The notes below the pieces were generated by a model. That model had not been told where the DNA came from, made no database searches, and worked only from the letters and a program-made list of their open reading frames with translations. Positions 35,851 through 50,700 of a stretch of DNA of 64,000 nt are shown piece after piece (the first letter of the stretch is position 1; every line of letters begins with the position of its first letter). The DNA is from Cyclina sinensis (taxonomy: Eukaryota > Mollusca > Bivalvia > Venerida > Veneridae). A program made the translations under genes and the position numbers. The stretch spans positions 127,825-191,824 of the forward strand of contig JAAONU010000023.1 of assembly GCA_012932295.1 (NCBI GenBank), read 5' to 3'.

Positions 35851-35859
35851 CGAAATGAA

Positions 35860-38700
35860 TAGCTGTAGCTTTAACTTTTGGGAAATGTTCTATAAGAATT
35901 TATTCTAATAAATCTTTTTAAATATTTTACCGTTTATAAGTCTGCTATGAATGCCTTTCTTTCTTATACAGTGACCAGTAACTGCAGAAGTATATACAAT
36001 GGTTGTAATCTAAATATTCGTGGGAATTGTACAAGTGAACTATGTTCGCCAGGCTTGTTAAGTCGTACCCGTTATTTGTTACTGTTGTTAGTGATCAAAC
36101 TCCTAATGAGTTATCGCCGCTTATTAGCACCTACTTACGGGACATTCTTTTCGTTAGTCTTCCTTAATCCATGATAACGGGTTTATTCACTACTTTCATT
36201 TTTGCATCATTCAATAGAAATCTGGTCATTGTAATAGTAAAACAACAACAACAACAGAAACGTATATTGTTTTCGTAGAAATCAAAACACGCTTATCATG
36301 AGAGTCCCAAAATAAAATCATCAGGTTATTTTCTTGCGTGGTTTACGATATTTGACTCATGGAATGATTGTAGATATCCTGTCGGAATCGTAACCTCGTT
36401 TAAGGTAACAGTTCTAATTGGGCTATTAAGTACATCAAAGGTTGGGTTAGACATCCACAGTGAGTGAGAGTCTCAAGTGACTTTCCAGATACCACACTTT
36501 CTAGTATTGGAGGCACGAGTACTGGAGGTTTAAACTCAAGAAGCAGTCATCCAGCTGGATGTATATAAGTTGAAAGAACTGGTTTCCAAACCGATCTAAA
36601 ATAAACATCATTAAACTAAGTTATGGATCTTTAAAAATTTTCTAATGGATTTACAGCTCATTACTATTTCAAAAAAGTACACTACTAGTGTTAAATACCA
36701 GATGACCCGTGTTTATCACTGTTTCCAGGGTATACAGTACACATGTGCCGAAAGTGTGCACTGCAGAAAGTCTCTATATAGAGACTGTCATCCCTCATGG
36801 TATTCGAACACGCAATCCGCAGACCAGGAGTCCGTTACTAAAACCAACTTACCACTCTCCTCCACAAGGCTTTAAACTTTAAAAAGCTTTGCCTTCTAAA
36901 GTAGTGTAAAATTATAATGGCTATGTAGTCTAAGGTTAAGACTCTACTTTTTTCTCATCACCGTATATCGGACTGATTTACATCAATGTAAGACTCTGTC
37001 AAAAATAGAAATATTTTCAGGTTAAGCTTTTCTCAACAACTCAGTCCTGGTAGCTTCTTCAGATTTATAGAATCTCCATCACGGATAGTGGAAACCAAAG
37101 TGGCGTTTTTATTGCATCTGTTTTTAAATATTGCAATTAATTTCATAGTTTTTAAAATAGTAAAATATTCTAAATTTAGTTCAAACTGACTGAACAGTAG
37201 ACAACGGACGAGGATAATCCTAGTCGATGGTTTTGGTGACTTATTATAATTAATTGCCAGAGAACATTTCGATATGTCCTTTATGTCTTCCATAGTTCGA
37301 CACACATTCGCTCCGACACGTAAATTTCTACACTCACACTGGAAGTGTATACCATTCAATCCCGACAACCTCTGACAGGCATTTTCTGATCATTTGTAAG
37401 TGTATGAACTGAAGACCTACTGATTCAAAAGCGAAATCAAATTGTGCAGATGCGCATGTCTATTTTGGCCAGCACTCTTTGTGGAGGCAGAATAAAGGTG
37501 ATTCAAGTGTTTATATTTATTACTTTAACGGATCTAAGGGAAATAATTCTGTTATGATAAGTTCTGAGACCTGTTATGATTATCTCTCTTTGTATTGTGA
37601 TAACAAAAATGGCTATATTTGAAATAAAAACAAGAACATTTGATGGGAGAGATATAAATGGAACTCTGGTCTGTTTCTCATACAATCATATCACCTAAAA
37701 CGACGCCATGTTTTATTACAAGTATGCCATAACTTTTGTTTCACTGGCAAATTATTTCCGTTATTTGTGTCTGTCAGCTCATCAAATATTTGTATAAAAT
37801 TGAAATGTCATGTTATACTCTAATTATTAAACCTAATATTCCTGTTATTTAATACGATGTATTTAAACTCGCTCTGGGCCGTTGCACAGTTATATTAACT
37901 TTCAGCAGACGATGTAAATAGACTGTTCGGGTATCAAAGTTTCTGTCGTATCAACTTCCAACTTAAATATTATACTTTGATTTATATCAACTTAATTAAC
38001 TTTTGATTGGCGCCTAATTGTTATATTTTAATATCAAAATTAAAATCCGTTTAAACTCAATACTTGGGTGAATGTTTAGTGTACATTATATAGTATTCCT
38101 CGTATCAAATAGCTGAATAGGGAAGATATAAAAATTGAAATTTAGATCTAGTTCAATTCTATTCTTACAAATGATTAGTCTCAGTTACAACCAAACCGAG
38201 CTAACATACGTCAGATTTGCTATTTGTGTCATCAAGTTTTATCTCATTTGTGCCTCATAGTTACAACACAAAACAGCAACAACAAAAAAAAAAAGAGACT
38301 TAGAATGATATTATATAATGTGAATAAAGCATATATTTTCCAGTTAGTAAATACACCGCATTAGTAAAAATATTAGGTATAATCACTTATACACAATAAT
38401 TAAATACCACCAAATAATAATATACTGCATAAAACACAAAAATAGTGACGTTGCTTCAGTGTAGCGAAGTCTTAGTACCTTAGTGCAACATTTCACTACA
38501 AAACCTACTCAAAGTGATAAATAATCTTGAAGGACATGTTTAAATTGTTTCTTCTATATCTTCTCCGTCCTATAGATTATTTGAGTGGTCTAAGGTCATA
38601 TATGTTCAATTACTGCACACATTTTATTCAGGAAAAAAACGATTTTTTTATTGCTGTTGGAGCCAGCATCCCTCGGATAAAGTTCAAAGCGCCCACCGAG
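35860..38700. other. Intergenic AT-rich region
   Basis: No conserved gene was recognised. A tRNA-like SINE head remnant lies at 36,785-36,870 (minus strand, GTGTTCGAATACC). A 111-codon minus frame at 37,033-37,368 starts MSGLNGIHFQCECRNLR and is cysteine-rich at its start, but has no supporting splice or family evidence. Confidence 0.4.
36785..36870 (-). mobile_element. tRNA-like SINE head remnant
   Basis: The minus strand has GGAGAGTGGTAAGTTGG (A-box side) and GTGTTCGAATACC (B-box-like), spaced as in a Pol III promoter. It is too diverged to be a tRNA gene. Confidence 0.4.
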
Positions 38701-38739
38701 TGATATCAAACGCATGGAAATTCCAATGGTCATAACAGA

Positions 38740-39180
38740 TACTACAGAAACACAAGAGCCATACTACAAACCCCAGACGATACTGCAAAGCCCAAAGCCC
38801 GGATACTACAAATCCCTGACGATATTACAAAGCCCAAAGCCAGGATACTCCAAAGCCCAGACGATACTACAAAGCCAAAAGCCCGAATACTACAAAGCCC
38901 AGATACTACAAAGCCAAGTTAATACAAAGCTCAGATATTATCAAGCCCAAAGCCCAGTTACTACAAAACCCATACAGTACAAAGTCCAGATACGACAAAG
39001 CCCAGATACGACAAAGCCCAGATATTACAAGTCCAGATACTACAAAGCTCAGCTACTTCAAGCCCATACAGTACAAAGTCCAGATACTACAAAGCCAAAA
39101 TATTACAAGCCCATACAGTACAAAGTCCAGATACTACAAAACCCAGATATTACAAGCCTAGATACTACAAAGCCCATAAC
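38740..39180. repeat. Degenerate ~16-bp tandem array (CAGATACTACAAAGCC)
   Basis: Irregular copies of CAGATACTACAAAGCC, mixed with CATACAGTACAAAGTCC variants. The array keeps one plus-strand frame open (38,714-39,277, 187 codons, rich in Y-K-P-Q-S), which has no non-repetitive domain. I treat that frame as a repeat product. Confidence 0.9.
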
Positions 39181-39279
39181 ACATCCCATTGTCATGGACA
39201 TTGTTGGACTAAAGGACTTTCTCATAGCCTTTCAGTTCGAATTTTTGCCTAAAAGGTTCACAGGACAACGACGATAGAA

Positions 39280-41415
39280 ACAAATCCTTTGTCCCTATTT
39301 CTCTCTATTTAACGTCCAACCTTGACTCCATCATCAGCTTTTGAGAAAACAATTTTAAGTGATATCTTATATCTCTATATTCACTTTATTTCGAAGTTAC
39401 ACACTTCATTCTCAAAGTTAACAACCCGGTTACAAATTACCGTAGAAAAGGCGACTGAAAGACGGGAACATGCTGCGAGTGTTGACTTACATAGACTTTT
39501 ACCTTATCAAAATGATCAAAATCATTTGAAGTCGAAATAATTTGAGTTGACAATGTTTCCAACATCTCTATTATAGTCGACAATGTGTTAGGTATGGGAG
39601 ATGTAACGTTAGGAGTAAAACTCGTTGGTAAATTAGACGTAACCCGACACAGGATGCTTCTTTGCCTCCGGGAATGAAGAGTATCCTAATAAAGAGGTGA
39701 AAACTCAAGAAGATGGCTGGGTATAAATCTAACTTGTGAGAAATTTGCTATAGTCCTAGCGGTTATTACAATCGAACGTATGAGAATTGTTAGTTCCTGT
39801 GCCGACAATATTAGAGAATGTTGAAAAATATGTATTTGTGTTCAATGACAGTGTCCATATTTGAATAAAGTAATTTCTTAAATATTTGAACTGTGTCACT
39901 GTTTCTAACGTTTCGTTTCATAGTTTAAACTTAAAGTGAATGAACTTCTTCCTTGTTCAAAGATCATTATCCAACACTCTTAATCTAATCAATTTTAAAA
40001 ATTCAGACAGAGTCTGAATAATTGCTTATAATGTAGAATTACAATGTGATTACGGTAATTGTTTAATGGTCATTTTCGGTCGTTTCGAAATAAAACAAAA
40101 ATGCTTGAGCCATGCAGACACGGAACTTTTGCCACTAGTTCTCAGTGGGTAAATTAGCGAGTCAGTCAACTAGGATATAATAGCCTCCCTTGGTGATAAT
40201 GTTACAGTCCGGTCTTAATAAGCTGTGTCGATTAGTGAAGTTTTACCATGAACAAAGACCCCATAGTGACACTCATTCTACAACTGAAAGACTGACATGC
40301 CTTATGAGGACTTCGTTTCTTTGTGGGGACCTGGTGGTTTTTTATATGTAGGCTAATGACTTAATGCTCGTGCACAGCTTGTTAAGTCAAGAGAACATGG
40401 GAACATCTCATCGGTAAATCACGCGTGTCTTTAGGTGCAAATACAGACGTGATATTGCACCGAGTTTGCCTTTATCTCCTCTTAGAATTACTGTCTTAGA
40501 TATGTGTCTAATTGACGGTACCAACTTGTTTTAACTATTGTGTCCTTCGTTAGGATGTGTTATATATTGTAACAATGAAAATTTCAAAACTAAAAAACTA
40601 AAATAAAACCCTAGTCTGTAATTAAGTGTTCGTACTATTCATATGGCTTTCACAATTTTTCTTTCTGTCTTTTTATCTACACCACTTCATCAGCGCAGGT
40701 GTTTGTTAGGCTACTTACAAACTACTTGAATTTCTTTATAGCGAATTAATTATCAAACTCTCCATAGCGATCGTTAAAAGCATGTTGTTCTTCAAGTCAC
40801 GTTGCCGGCTAGACCGTCTACAAATAGCAAAATGCAATCTTATTTTATTTGATAAGAAAACAAAATTTTAATCTTCGAAGTCAAGGCTAAGTTCACAGGT
40901 AAGTTGATACTGACTGTAAAATATGGACAGTAAGTTTACTTCTTTTTAGTTTTTAATCCATTTTAAAGCAAAAATGGCGTTTATATCCCATTTAAAATTT
41001 GTTCGCAAATAGAGCTATAGTTAAAGTTGACACAAAGATCCAATACAAGTACTTAGAACAATATTTACCCGCCGTGACTTTATAAAAGACACACATGTCC
41101 CAATACGATTAATTTCCGATATTTCAACAGAAGCATGTTTTCAAAAGCGTTCTTTAAGAATTAGAAGGACCAACTTAATGTATGTTTAAGAAAACTTATG
41201 TTTATTTCCAGTTGTAAACCCATAAGAATTCAAGTCCTTTTGACGGTAGAAGTCGATGGCAATGTACACAAATCACTTGTAATAATCACATGCCGTTCAG
41301 AACATATTTCTCTGATTTGTTTTGAAATTGAATCAAATCTTGCCCAAAAATATGTTTCATGTTCTTAACATGTTACATGATCGAAACCGAATAGTACGGC
41401 ATTTACAAGTTGGAC
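39280..41415. other. Intergenic AT-rich region
   Basis: No gene, RNA gene or clear repeat was recognised. Confidence 0.4.
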
Positions 41416-41419
41416 AGAT

Positions 41420-41710
41420 TTATACAAAGAGGATGGGTAGGGACTGTAGTGGAAAAGCACTAAACTTGCAATCATAGGGCTGCGAATTCGATTCTCCGCT
41501 CCTCTGCTAACACTACTTATTGCCTTTCGGTAAAGATGTTAAACAAAGGTCTCATGCTGGTTTACACTGAGCATGTGAAAGAAAAGGACTGATTCTGATA
41601 TGGGTCTTCTCTCCTTTGCACTCCCCACATCAAAACAAAACTTTTCAGGGGCGGTGATAATATGGGCAACCGGTATCGAAGACAAATGATCTAATAAATA
41701 GAAAGAGAGA
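41420..41710 (+). mobile_element. SINE family A, near full length
   Basis: The head is GGACTGTAGTGGAAAAGCAC with B-box GCGAATTCGATTCTCCGC. The body is TGCTAACACTACTTATTGCC, CTTTCGGTAAAGATG, TTTACACTGAGCATGTGAAA and GCACTCCCCACATC. The end is TTTTCAGGGGCGGTGATAAT, ATGGGCAACCGGTATCG and an A-rich AATAAATAGAAAG tail. This is the best copy here for defining the family. Confidence 0.88.
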
Positions 41711-41719
41711 AGAATAAGG

Positions 41720-44700
41720 AACATACTTGGGATACCGTGTATATACTGATTTGTGCTGCATGTGCTGATTTTCAGCTGTCGAAAAAAAAAATCCTATGGA
41801 TTGGCTGAACAAGTCCACCTTTTAATGGCTATCATAGGTCGGAATAAACTTGTTTGACGTGTTCTTTATTGTTTTGTTTAACTTGTTAATTTTTTTCGGA
41901 GAAAGCAATGGCAGAGTTATGTTACCGTTAGGGCGGAAAATCAAGGGTTTTACATGTTTACATGTCAGTTGACAGGGAGAGGCAAGTTTAACAGCAACTT
42001 CCATAAAAATGCAATTGAATAACGTTAAAACTGTTTTTTACAATTAATATAATATTTTGAATAACAAACAAAGAGTCAGCTATGGAAATAATGGTATTTT
42101 ATTTATTTTTACAATATAATACTCTTTTTGTAAAATGCATAAACAACAAAATCCTGTAATAAGTCACGAACAACAAATAAAGTGAAACAATAAATTCTAT
42201 GCAGTTAATTTCAAAATATCAATACACTGGATTGTGCTATCTGACGGGAAAGTTTTGTGCTCTTCTTTAATGCGTTAAACAGCCTTGAGTTTTATCCGAT
42301 ATACAATTGGTATGCCCTGTGGAAGCCACATCTATTAACAGTTAAAGTAAAATGCATACAGTTCCTTCTTTAATCAATGAAAATCAAAATATTGCCTATA
42401 TCTACTTACTGTTGCTTTGGTACCCTTTAGGAAAAAAGAAGATTGACTCTGAGAAAAATAGAAGACTAAACACGTCGAGTTTTCAAATTGAGTAATACTC
42501 ACTCTCAGCTTCACTTGTCTAATTGCGTAGAACTTAGCATAATATACATGGTTAACATATATATATTGGGGTGCATTTTTCTTTTAGATGTAAAATGTGC
42601 CGATGTCAGCACGCTATTAAAAATAGAAAGTAATTATGATATACAAACGTCATGATTATTTTGCATAGAAATATGTTTTTCAAATTTACAGTAACCGAAA
42701 ACTATTCCTATCAAATTGGTGTTGCAAAATCGAAATACGCTATATGTTTTTTTTTCGTTTTAGAAAAGTGAATAAAAAGATACTTTTAATGATTAAGTTA
42801 AAATTCAATGTTGAGCAAAAACTACATTCGACATCGATTGTCTTTCGTTCAAAAAGCTTTGATCTAAGCAACGATTAAATCCAAGGTACACAAATGTTGT
42901 ACCAGCGTTAATTATTCATCAAATGGGTCGTTTAGCAAATCTGTCGTTTTGTGCGTGCTGAATTAATATCAGACAATTGCCCATCAATTTTCTAATAAAG
43001 GAGAAATTCAATTAAATCGCTATTAAAGTTGTCACGTCAAATTTTCGTTTTTCACGATCTTTACTACTCTTCACTCTTTGGAGGTAAGATTAGCCCACAA
43101 GATAGTGGCCAATTTCCGCCTTATTATCACTATGACAGAGAAAGGTTTAGTTTCCGTAGACTTATTAACACTGCGCATAAAGAAGTGACCAGATGATTTA
43201 GATCGTGAGAAAAAAGCCATATGCACGCAACCGTCTTCGAATTTTTTAGTCTTTTTGAAAATAGAAGACTTTGAATATTGCATGCAATTAAAACAACGCA
43301 ATTTGTCTGTAAATGCTTTCGTGAAAACAGAAAAAAAACAACTAAGAGGGAAATCAATTTGATAAATACCACTTGATTAAAACTTTGAAATTTCTATTAG
43401 ATTTTTCTATAATAAGATTTGTTGATTTCTCACTTCTTATAAGGGGTTTCCCCTGACGCTAAAAAGAGTTTGTTTTAATTGTTTAAAAAAAATAACAATA
43501 AAAATTCGGAGTTCATAAATTTCCACTTAGTTGTTTCATGAAAATAAAAAAAATACAAACATGGAAGGTCCGCAATCATAGATTTTGAATGCCTCTTCAA
43601 TAAATGTGACAAAAATAGCATAGATGTGCAATCTAGCAACTGTTGGCGCTATCGAAATATTTGCGGAGTATGACTTTATGATTTCAGGACAAACTTGTAA
43701 AATTACAGTAATTTTGATCAATTATACCGAAAGTCGAGCGTAATTTCTGAACAAATAGCAATTTAAAAAGACTTCTAGAAATGAAATTTCCAAATGGTGT
43801 TACAGAACAGATATTATTGTTGAATAATTTTTCCGCATTTATCATCTTTTTGACTAAATTAACAATATTTCGGTTGTTGGCACATTTATGGTGACTTTTG
43901 ATGTATCGATTTTGAAACTGAGAGAACGGCCTAAAATTGCCACCAGACAAATAGTAGTTGCTTATCATTTTTGTTTTTCTTTTTCTGTCACACAACATTT
44001 TTAAACATGCCGTTAATTACAGTTAAGAAAAGCGTGCTATTCAGGTTTTAGAGTGAATGGGTGGGATATGTACTTGAATGAATCTTTTGATATTACGGAT
44101 AAGTAACAACATACGTTTTTCGAAACATTTTGCTGTACCTTTGGAAACATTTTCTTTTGTATTTCTAAATTCGTCGTTAATTCATAGTAAACACAGATAT
44201 ACAAAGTGCGTTATGCCTGCTAAATGTAAAGAAAAAGATATTAAATATAATTATATTAAACTGTCTGCAAGTTATTCCTTCTTTGCGCTGACAGTATTCA
44301 TCGTAAGTCTTCGTGTAAAAGTATCATTTTCTCAGTAACATAAGGAAAATGGCTAGAATCAGCAATAAAAATACTGTGTTAAGTTCTAATTGCTGAACGT
44401 TTACTATGTACTGTCTATTTTTTGTCTTTTTAAAGCAAACAAAGGATACTATGTTTTCTTTAACTTCTTTATGACGTATGGTTGTGACGGCCAAAACAGT
44501 TCGTCTCTTTCAAGTGTATTACAGCATTTTAAAAACAAACTTTTAGTGATTTTTCTGTATCTTGTAACACAGAAGCATTAAGTGTAGAAGTGCAAGAGTT
44601 TTCCTGCATATCCACTTAAGAATTCTAAATAAAATGAAGAACTAGCAGTTACTTTCACTGGCCCCTTTGCTCTATGAAGCAGGTCACCCCATTTCTTTCC

Positions 44701-44793
44701 CTTTTTAAGGGAAGAAAGAAACATATTATGCAATATATCTTATATGTAAAATAATTTGTAGCAATAATTTAAACACTCTGTGTCAGTCTGAGG
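41720..44793. other. Intergenic region 3' of NR2E1
   Basis: AT-rich with scattered short frames of random composition. At 42,890-43,060 homeodomain-type TAAT cores are dense (GTTAATTATTCATC, CAATTAAATCGC). No poly(A) signal for NR2E1 could be fixed. Confidence 0.4.
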
Positions 44794-47700
44794 TCAAAAG
44801 TCGTTCGATTTGAACATATCTATTAATAGTCGTTCAATCGGAATACTTCCAATAGTTTTGCGGAAAAATAGTTCTTCTATGGTTGATCCACTAACTGCTT
44901 TGAGTGTGGGCAACAATAGCAGAAGCTTTCCGAATCTAAACGGCTGGGTGGGGTAAGATGTTTGTATATATTTGCTTAGCGTCATCTGAGCTTGGTCTTG
45001 AAGAGAAGCTACTGTGTGGAAATCTCGGAGTGTCTTCGAGTCACTGGATGAATTCCCAGGAAGAACTGAAATGAGGGGAAAATGTTTAGCTTTATTTTTC
45101 AATCAACCTAACAATTAATTACTGAAAAAGATATTTATTTATGTCTCTTATATATATTATAAATATTCTATCACACATGTTTAGAAAAGGCTACAGCAGA
45201 CGACATACTAAGTTTCTTTCCAAAGCTTAATCAAGTAATTTTGGAAAGATCACTTTTCTCAAAGTGTAAAGTTTCTATGTATTTTTCTCTCTTGATGAAG
45301 TAAATACGTATGAACTGAAACACCGGAGAAACAAAATAACATATGTCCAATTTGTTTTAGACAAAACAGTTTTACGTTGCTAGAACAAACATGAAATACA
45401 TACCGGTTTTAAAAAGCACAATTCCTTTCAGGCAAGCATACTCTGTAGCATCAACTTGTATGGCTTTGAATTTAGCAATAATCTCCTGCAAGGATCGGAT
45501 CTCCGTCATCAAATTCATGACCTTCTCTGTCTGAGAGCTCTCACTGCTCATACCTGAAAATATAAAATACAGAATATTCAATACAATTCTTTTTCACTGA
45601 ACTCAAAACAGGTGTGTTGTCAACATTTTTTTTAAAACAATCAATGCTTCATATTTCAGTTATAAAGGATAACCATCAATACGATGCTTTTTGTGATTGC
45701 CACTGAAAATTTGTCGCTATCTTCAATGACAAATAAAGAAAATTTATTCTGAAATTGGAGAGTCATGGTTTAAGCATGCATGTTATCAATCGTATTTGCT
45801 CATAAGTTAACCGCCGTCCCTTCTATACTATCCCTAGTTCACTACTTGAGATTTTTTATATGAACTAGATTAGAAAATATATTTAATACTCTACAAGCAT
45901 TAATTAAACTTTCATGTAGTTAACAATACGTATTTATGTATGAAATTTCTTAATGCTGTGGCTGACAATACATGTATAAAGTCTTTGTACCTCAGTAAAT
46001 ATTTCGATAATTATACTTAAAAATGCATATAAAAAATGTACTCTTCGAATCTGAGTCAAACAGTTATAACTAGTTACAAATGAGAAGTCATATCATGCAA
46101 AATATTTGTTCAGATATTTAAAATGAAATGCTAGCCCTAGAATACTCATTTCCGCCGGTTTGATCTATTTCATTCAGTAGCCATTTTGCCTCGTTTTCGA
46201 AGACACGTTTGTTTTTCAAATGCGAATATTTCTATTTACTCTTGGTCCAAGTTGACATCAAGATAAAGAATACTGTCATTAGCTATTGTGTATATTGGTA
46301 ATAAAATTGTTTTTTTTAAAGTAGCGAGCTCAGAAAGATTTTATTTTGAATGAATCCTACAAAGTTCTAAAAATAGAACTTTGTTACCGCCATTAAATTA
46401 GCATACAATGCATAGAGAAAGTGTTCTATTTTTACAATTTTTTTTACGATCTCTGTATGCTCAATAACATCATTATACTTCCTTGAGGAATATGTAGATC
46501 AGATCTGTCTCGGACCCAGTATTTTTTATTTTTCTATATCAAGTAAATAAATAAGCATCCCCCTTACCGGCGGCTGTGAGTAACGTTGATGCATCTAGCG
46601 GCATCTGAAATTGTGCAGCTCCTAAAACAAACAATTCCCTCCATGACTCCTCCAACAAGGTCACTTGATCTCTAAAAGGTAAACCTAGGAAGGCTGGTAC
46701 ATTCTTTGTCCATTTTATACTCATGAACAGTAACCTGGCCGCGGCCTCGCACACCGCCTCTGGGTTACTGAAGTAAGACTGGATTAGCTCGTGTGGGTAC
46801 TGCAAAACAAACATGTACATGGTCAGTTCTAGTAAACTTAATATGCAACGTTCTAGGTATGTACATGATCAGCTAAGGTGAATTTGATATGCAACGTTTT
46901 AGGCATGTACATGATTGCATAAAAGTTACCTAAATGCTTATATGATTATGCATTGATCTTATGACAACATTGACAGAGATTTACTTCTTAAAAACACAGA
47001 TGTCTTTAGGTCATCTTAAATTTAAAGAAATTATAAGGTATCATCGGTAGAACATGGGTGTTTAAACTTTAGAATAACATTTTTATAGCAAACGATTAAT
47101 TAAGATGTAAACTTGTAACCTCGAAGTGTATTCCGGTAATTTATCTGAAGCTTGTCTGAGCCCGAGGACACAAATTCTGGTATAACACTTAAGTACTCAT
47201 TCTTTGTAAACAAATTGCGAATATATAAAAACTTGATTTTCCATTACACAGTTTTAACCACCTTATCATTCATTATCATTCCTTCTGGATTAAATTGAAT
47301 GAAAAAAATCTGTTTCCATAGTTACCTTTGGTGTTGGCTGACAAATCAGCCCAGGAGAGGTCGGGGAAGGTGTCAGAGGGCTCGTTACTGGGGTCAGGGG
47401 AGATGAAGGTGGGTCTACAGCACTGACTGTTATACCATCATTGAGACGTTCGAATGTGTAGAAGCCTGGCATGTAGGGGGACGGAAAAGGTGTGGAACCA
47501 TAAAACGAATTTAGTTCACTTGTTTCTTTCAGGTACATGGCTACTTGTCTCCGGATTGTAGAGTTCCTTGGTCCACGTTCGTGCTGTACGGCTGTAGAAA
47601 TAAGAAAGTTTTAAAATTCATATCTGTATCAAAGAAAATATCATCATCGTCATCAACATAATAATCGTCATTGTCGTCGTAGTCGCCACAGTCGTTGTGG

Positions 47701-50700
47701 TCAACATTACCATTATCGTCGTCGTCATCATCATCATCACCACCACCACCATCATTCCATAATAATTGATGTTAAGATTATAATTAACCTATCGGGTAAT
47801 TCTTACCGACAAAAGTCACATTAAAAGCCTTTTCCTTGATAGAACGCTTCTGTTAACCAACCTATGAGGATTCATAGACGTAAAAAAGAGTACTGATCAT
47901 AAGGAAATAATTTTCACAATTTCGAAAGAACGACAAAGTGAATCTTTTAATTTTCATGATCAGACAGAGTGCATAGACAGCTTGTTAGCAGAGTTCATAC
48001 ACTGTTAAGCTTAAAGGTTATTTAATGAATTGTTGTTACCGTTTCATTAAGCAAATTATGTAATTCAGTAAAATTTTCTTTCGCTTTTTAACAAACATAA
48101 TGCTATACAAATCGTGCCAGAGAAAAAAAATAAGTTGTACAAAAGCAATATCTGAAGTGGCTTTTCTTAAAGTTATATCAGCGTTTGCTTTTCCTAAAAA
48201 ACTTTGACAGTTGTTTGTTATTTCAGATAAATGACAGTGAAATCAAAATAATTTTCCTAGACATGTGTGACAACGTTATCAGATTGTTATCATTTTGTCA
48301 GATTTTATTTGAATTTTCAATATTTTTGATACATGCGGTTATTATCCAATAAACCATGATTAGACAGGTCTATTGTTGCGAACATGTTGTGCGGTTTCTT
48401 TAAAATCATATGAAAAATTACCATAAATTCTTCAAAACCCGCCTTTTCGTGCTAGTTATTCAACTCTTACGGCTATATTTTGTGCCTCTCTGCATATGAA
48501 TCTGGGATCTAGCGTTTAAGGTTTGAAAGGGAATAATCCACTATTATGCAGCATCAATGTGTAGGTTGGCAATTTGTGCTGTTTGCAAAAGCAAAAGTTT
48601 TTGCCGTATGCGTAGAAGAAGTTAAATGGCCTGATACAATTTGTGTCTTAAGCTAAAATTGCAATAAATTTATCAGAACCCTACAAAATCGGCGTGCTAT
48701 ATTAAACCTAACTTAAAAATCATTGCATGGTGGTTTTTTTCAAACGATCTCAACAAAGACATGTTCCAAAACTGGTAGTTCGTTTCGTTACCATTAATCA
48801 TGTTAGCAGCAAAGAGGTTACATTGGTTCCTAAATGCAACTCAAAAGTGTTACACAGGCTGAGGCGCCGTATATTTCACGCATCACTGATTCAATTGATA
48901 GATAAATTTTCTATATCCAATTTTATATTCATAAGAAATCATGCTGAAAAGTGCAGTTTCAATATCCTCAATTATTTATTAAGTCAAATACGACATTTTA
49001 AATTTCTATTGACAATACGTTTTTGTTGCTTTGACAAATAATATGACTTTGTGATTTCTGTGCAACTATTGATGGGTAAATGAGTTTGAAAGTTAGTCTT
49101 TTATGGCAAAAATGATCTCTGATAGGGCCTATTCAATGTATTTAACTATCTTTTTTATTTGTTGCTTGATCCTGTGAACCGCATTTACTGAAAATATGTA
49201 CTCAAATTAAAAGTCGAGACTATAAATATATGATTTATTTGAATAGAATAATGACACTCTTGACGCATATCATTCTTAGTCAAGAAAGAAAATTAATTTA
49301 CATTGAAATATATATACAAAAACGAGCAAGTTCGTTCGGTAAACGCTCCGTGCCTCAAGAGAAAATGTTGAAGGCGATTTAAGATAATTTTCAATCTGAG
49401 AATCCGAGTTAAAATAGCTAGTGACCTTTATATTCTATTGTGATGATCCTATCAAAAATACAAGTCGAATTTACCTTCTAATTATTTTTCAACATACATC
49501 CCGCGGTCTTAGATGGATTTTCAAATCAGTAATTGAGACATTTTCAAATTCTTTGGAAGTGGGAAAGGCAGTTCAGTTCGAATAAACATATATTTTTCCT
49601 GACACAAAACCACATCGACGGTGAATACTAAAGTTTTTTGTTTTGTATTTAAAAGCCGGACGATTAAAACTCTTGACTCTAGATTTCTGAAGGAATCAAA
49701 AAGCGTTTTCGACTCCTTGAAAATCGACGCCTACAAATTCACCCCGATATCGAATATTGAATAGAACTCAACTTGCTTTTAATGTTCGCTTTTGATATTT
49801 TCTATTTTTGTACTCAAATTTATTCTTTTTGTCTTTGGTTTGAATACTTAGAATGTGGTATAACAAATAGCATACTGCGCATACCTGGGAAAGTTAAAAA
49901 TTATATATTTCAAATGAAAACAAACTCTAATTAAAAGGAAAACTGCAATATATTTAAATATTAAAAATAACTTAAAACCTGAAACTCTACAAAAAAATAA
50001 TGATAAAACATTGTGTTTCGTTTGTCTTAGCGTATGGACATGTGCAAAAGCTGAACACAATTTAAAAGCTTACCATCTTTGTTCATGCCGGCTTCTAAAC
50101 ATTTCTTGAGTCTGCACGCGCGGCACTGGTTCCGGTGCGTCTTATCTACAGGGCAAGTGTTCTGCCCACGTGACTTACAGATATACTGTCGATTGCGTCT
50201 TATAGACCGCTGAAATAAAAAAAAAATCACTTAAAAACCATATCAAGCAAATTGTACTGACACTAATAGGCCAGATCTAAAAAAATGTGAAATTTAGTTT
50301 CAAGTTTATTTAATTGTATCAGAGGCAAAATTTACTCCCTACTATCAGCTAGCTATTATGGTAAACCAGGCAAGGTGCTTACTTTGAGAAACGAGGGTTC
50401 GAATCCAGCCGGTGACAAATTAATTGCTTCAAATTACATAATTTGAAAGATTTGTAACGGACAGAGTCTGAAAGTAAAATAGAACTGAAATAGAATATTG
50501 ACAGGTACCAAATAATTTGAATAAAATTGCTACAAAATCAACAGATAAAATGCTTACACACCTTGAAAAATCCTGCACACCTGAAACAGAGAAAAAATAA
50601 ACATCATAAGTTTTTTATCCTTTAACAGCTAGGAAATTTACATTGTCTATGTATATTAACAAAACAAATAACAATAGAAGTTCTTTACTTTTAAAAGGAC

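Noticed and set aside
38714..39277. 187-codon plus-strand frame rich in Tyr-Lys-Pro-Gln-Ser
   Set aside because: It coincides with a degenerate 16-bp tandem DNA repeat, and the short unique tail has no recognisable domain, splice sites or poly(A) signal.
43130..43998. Several minus-strand frames of 76-104 codons
   Set aside because: AT-rich, with random amino-acid composition, overlapping each other in different frames, and without splice or domain evidence.
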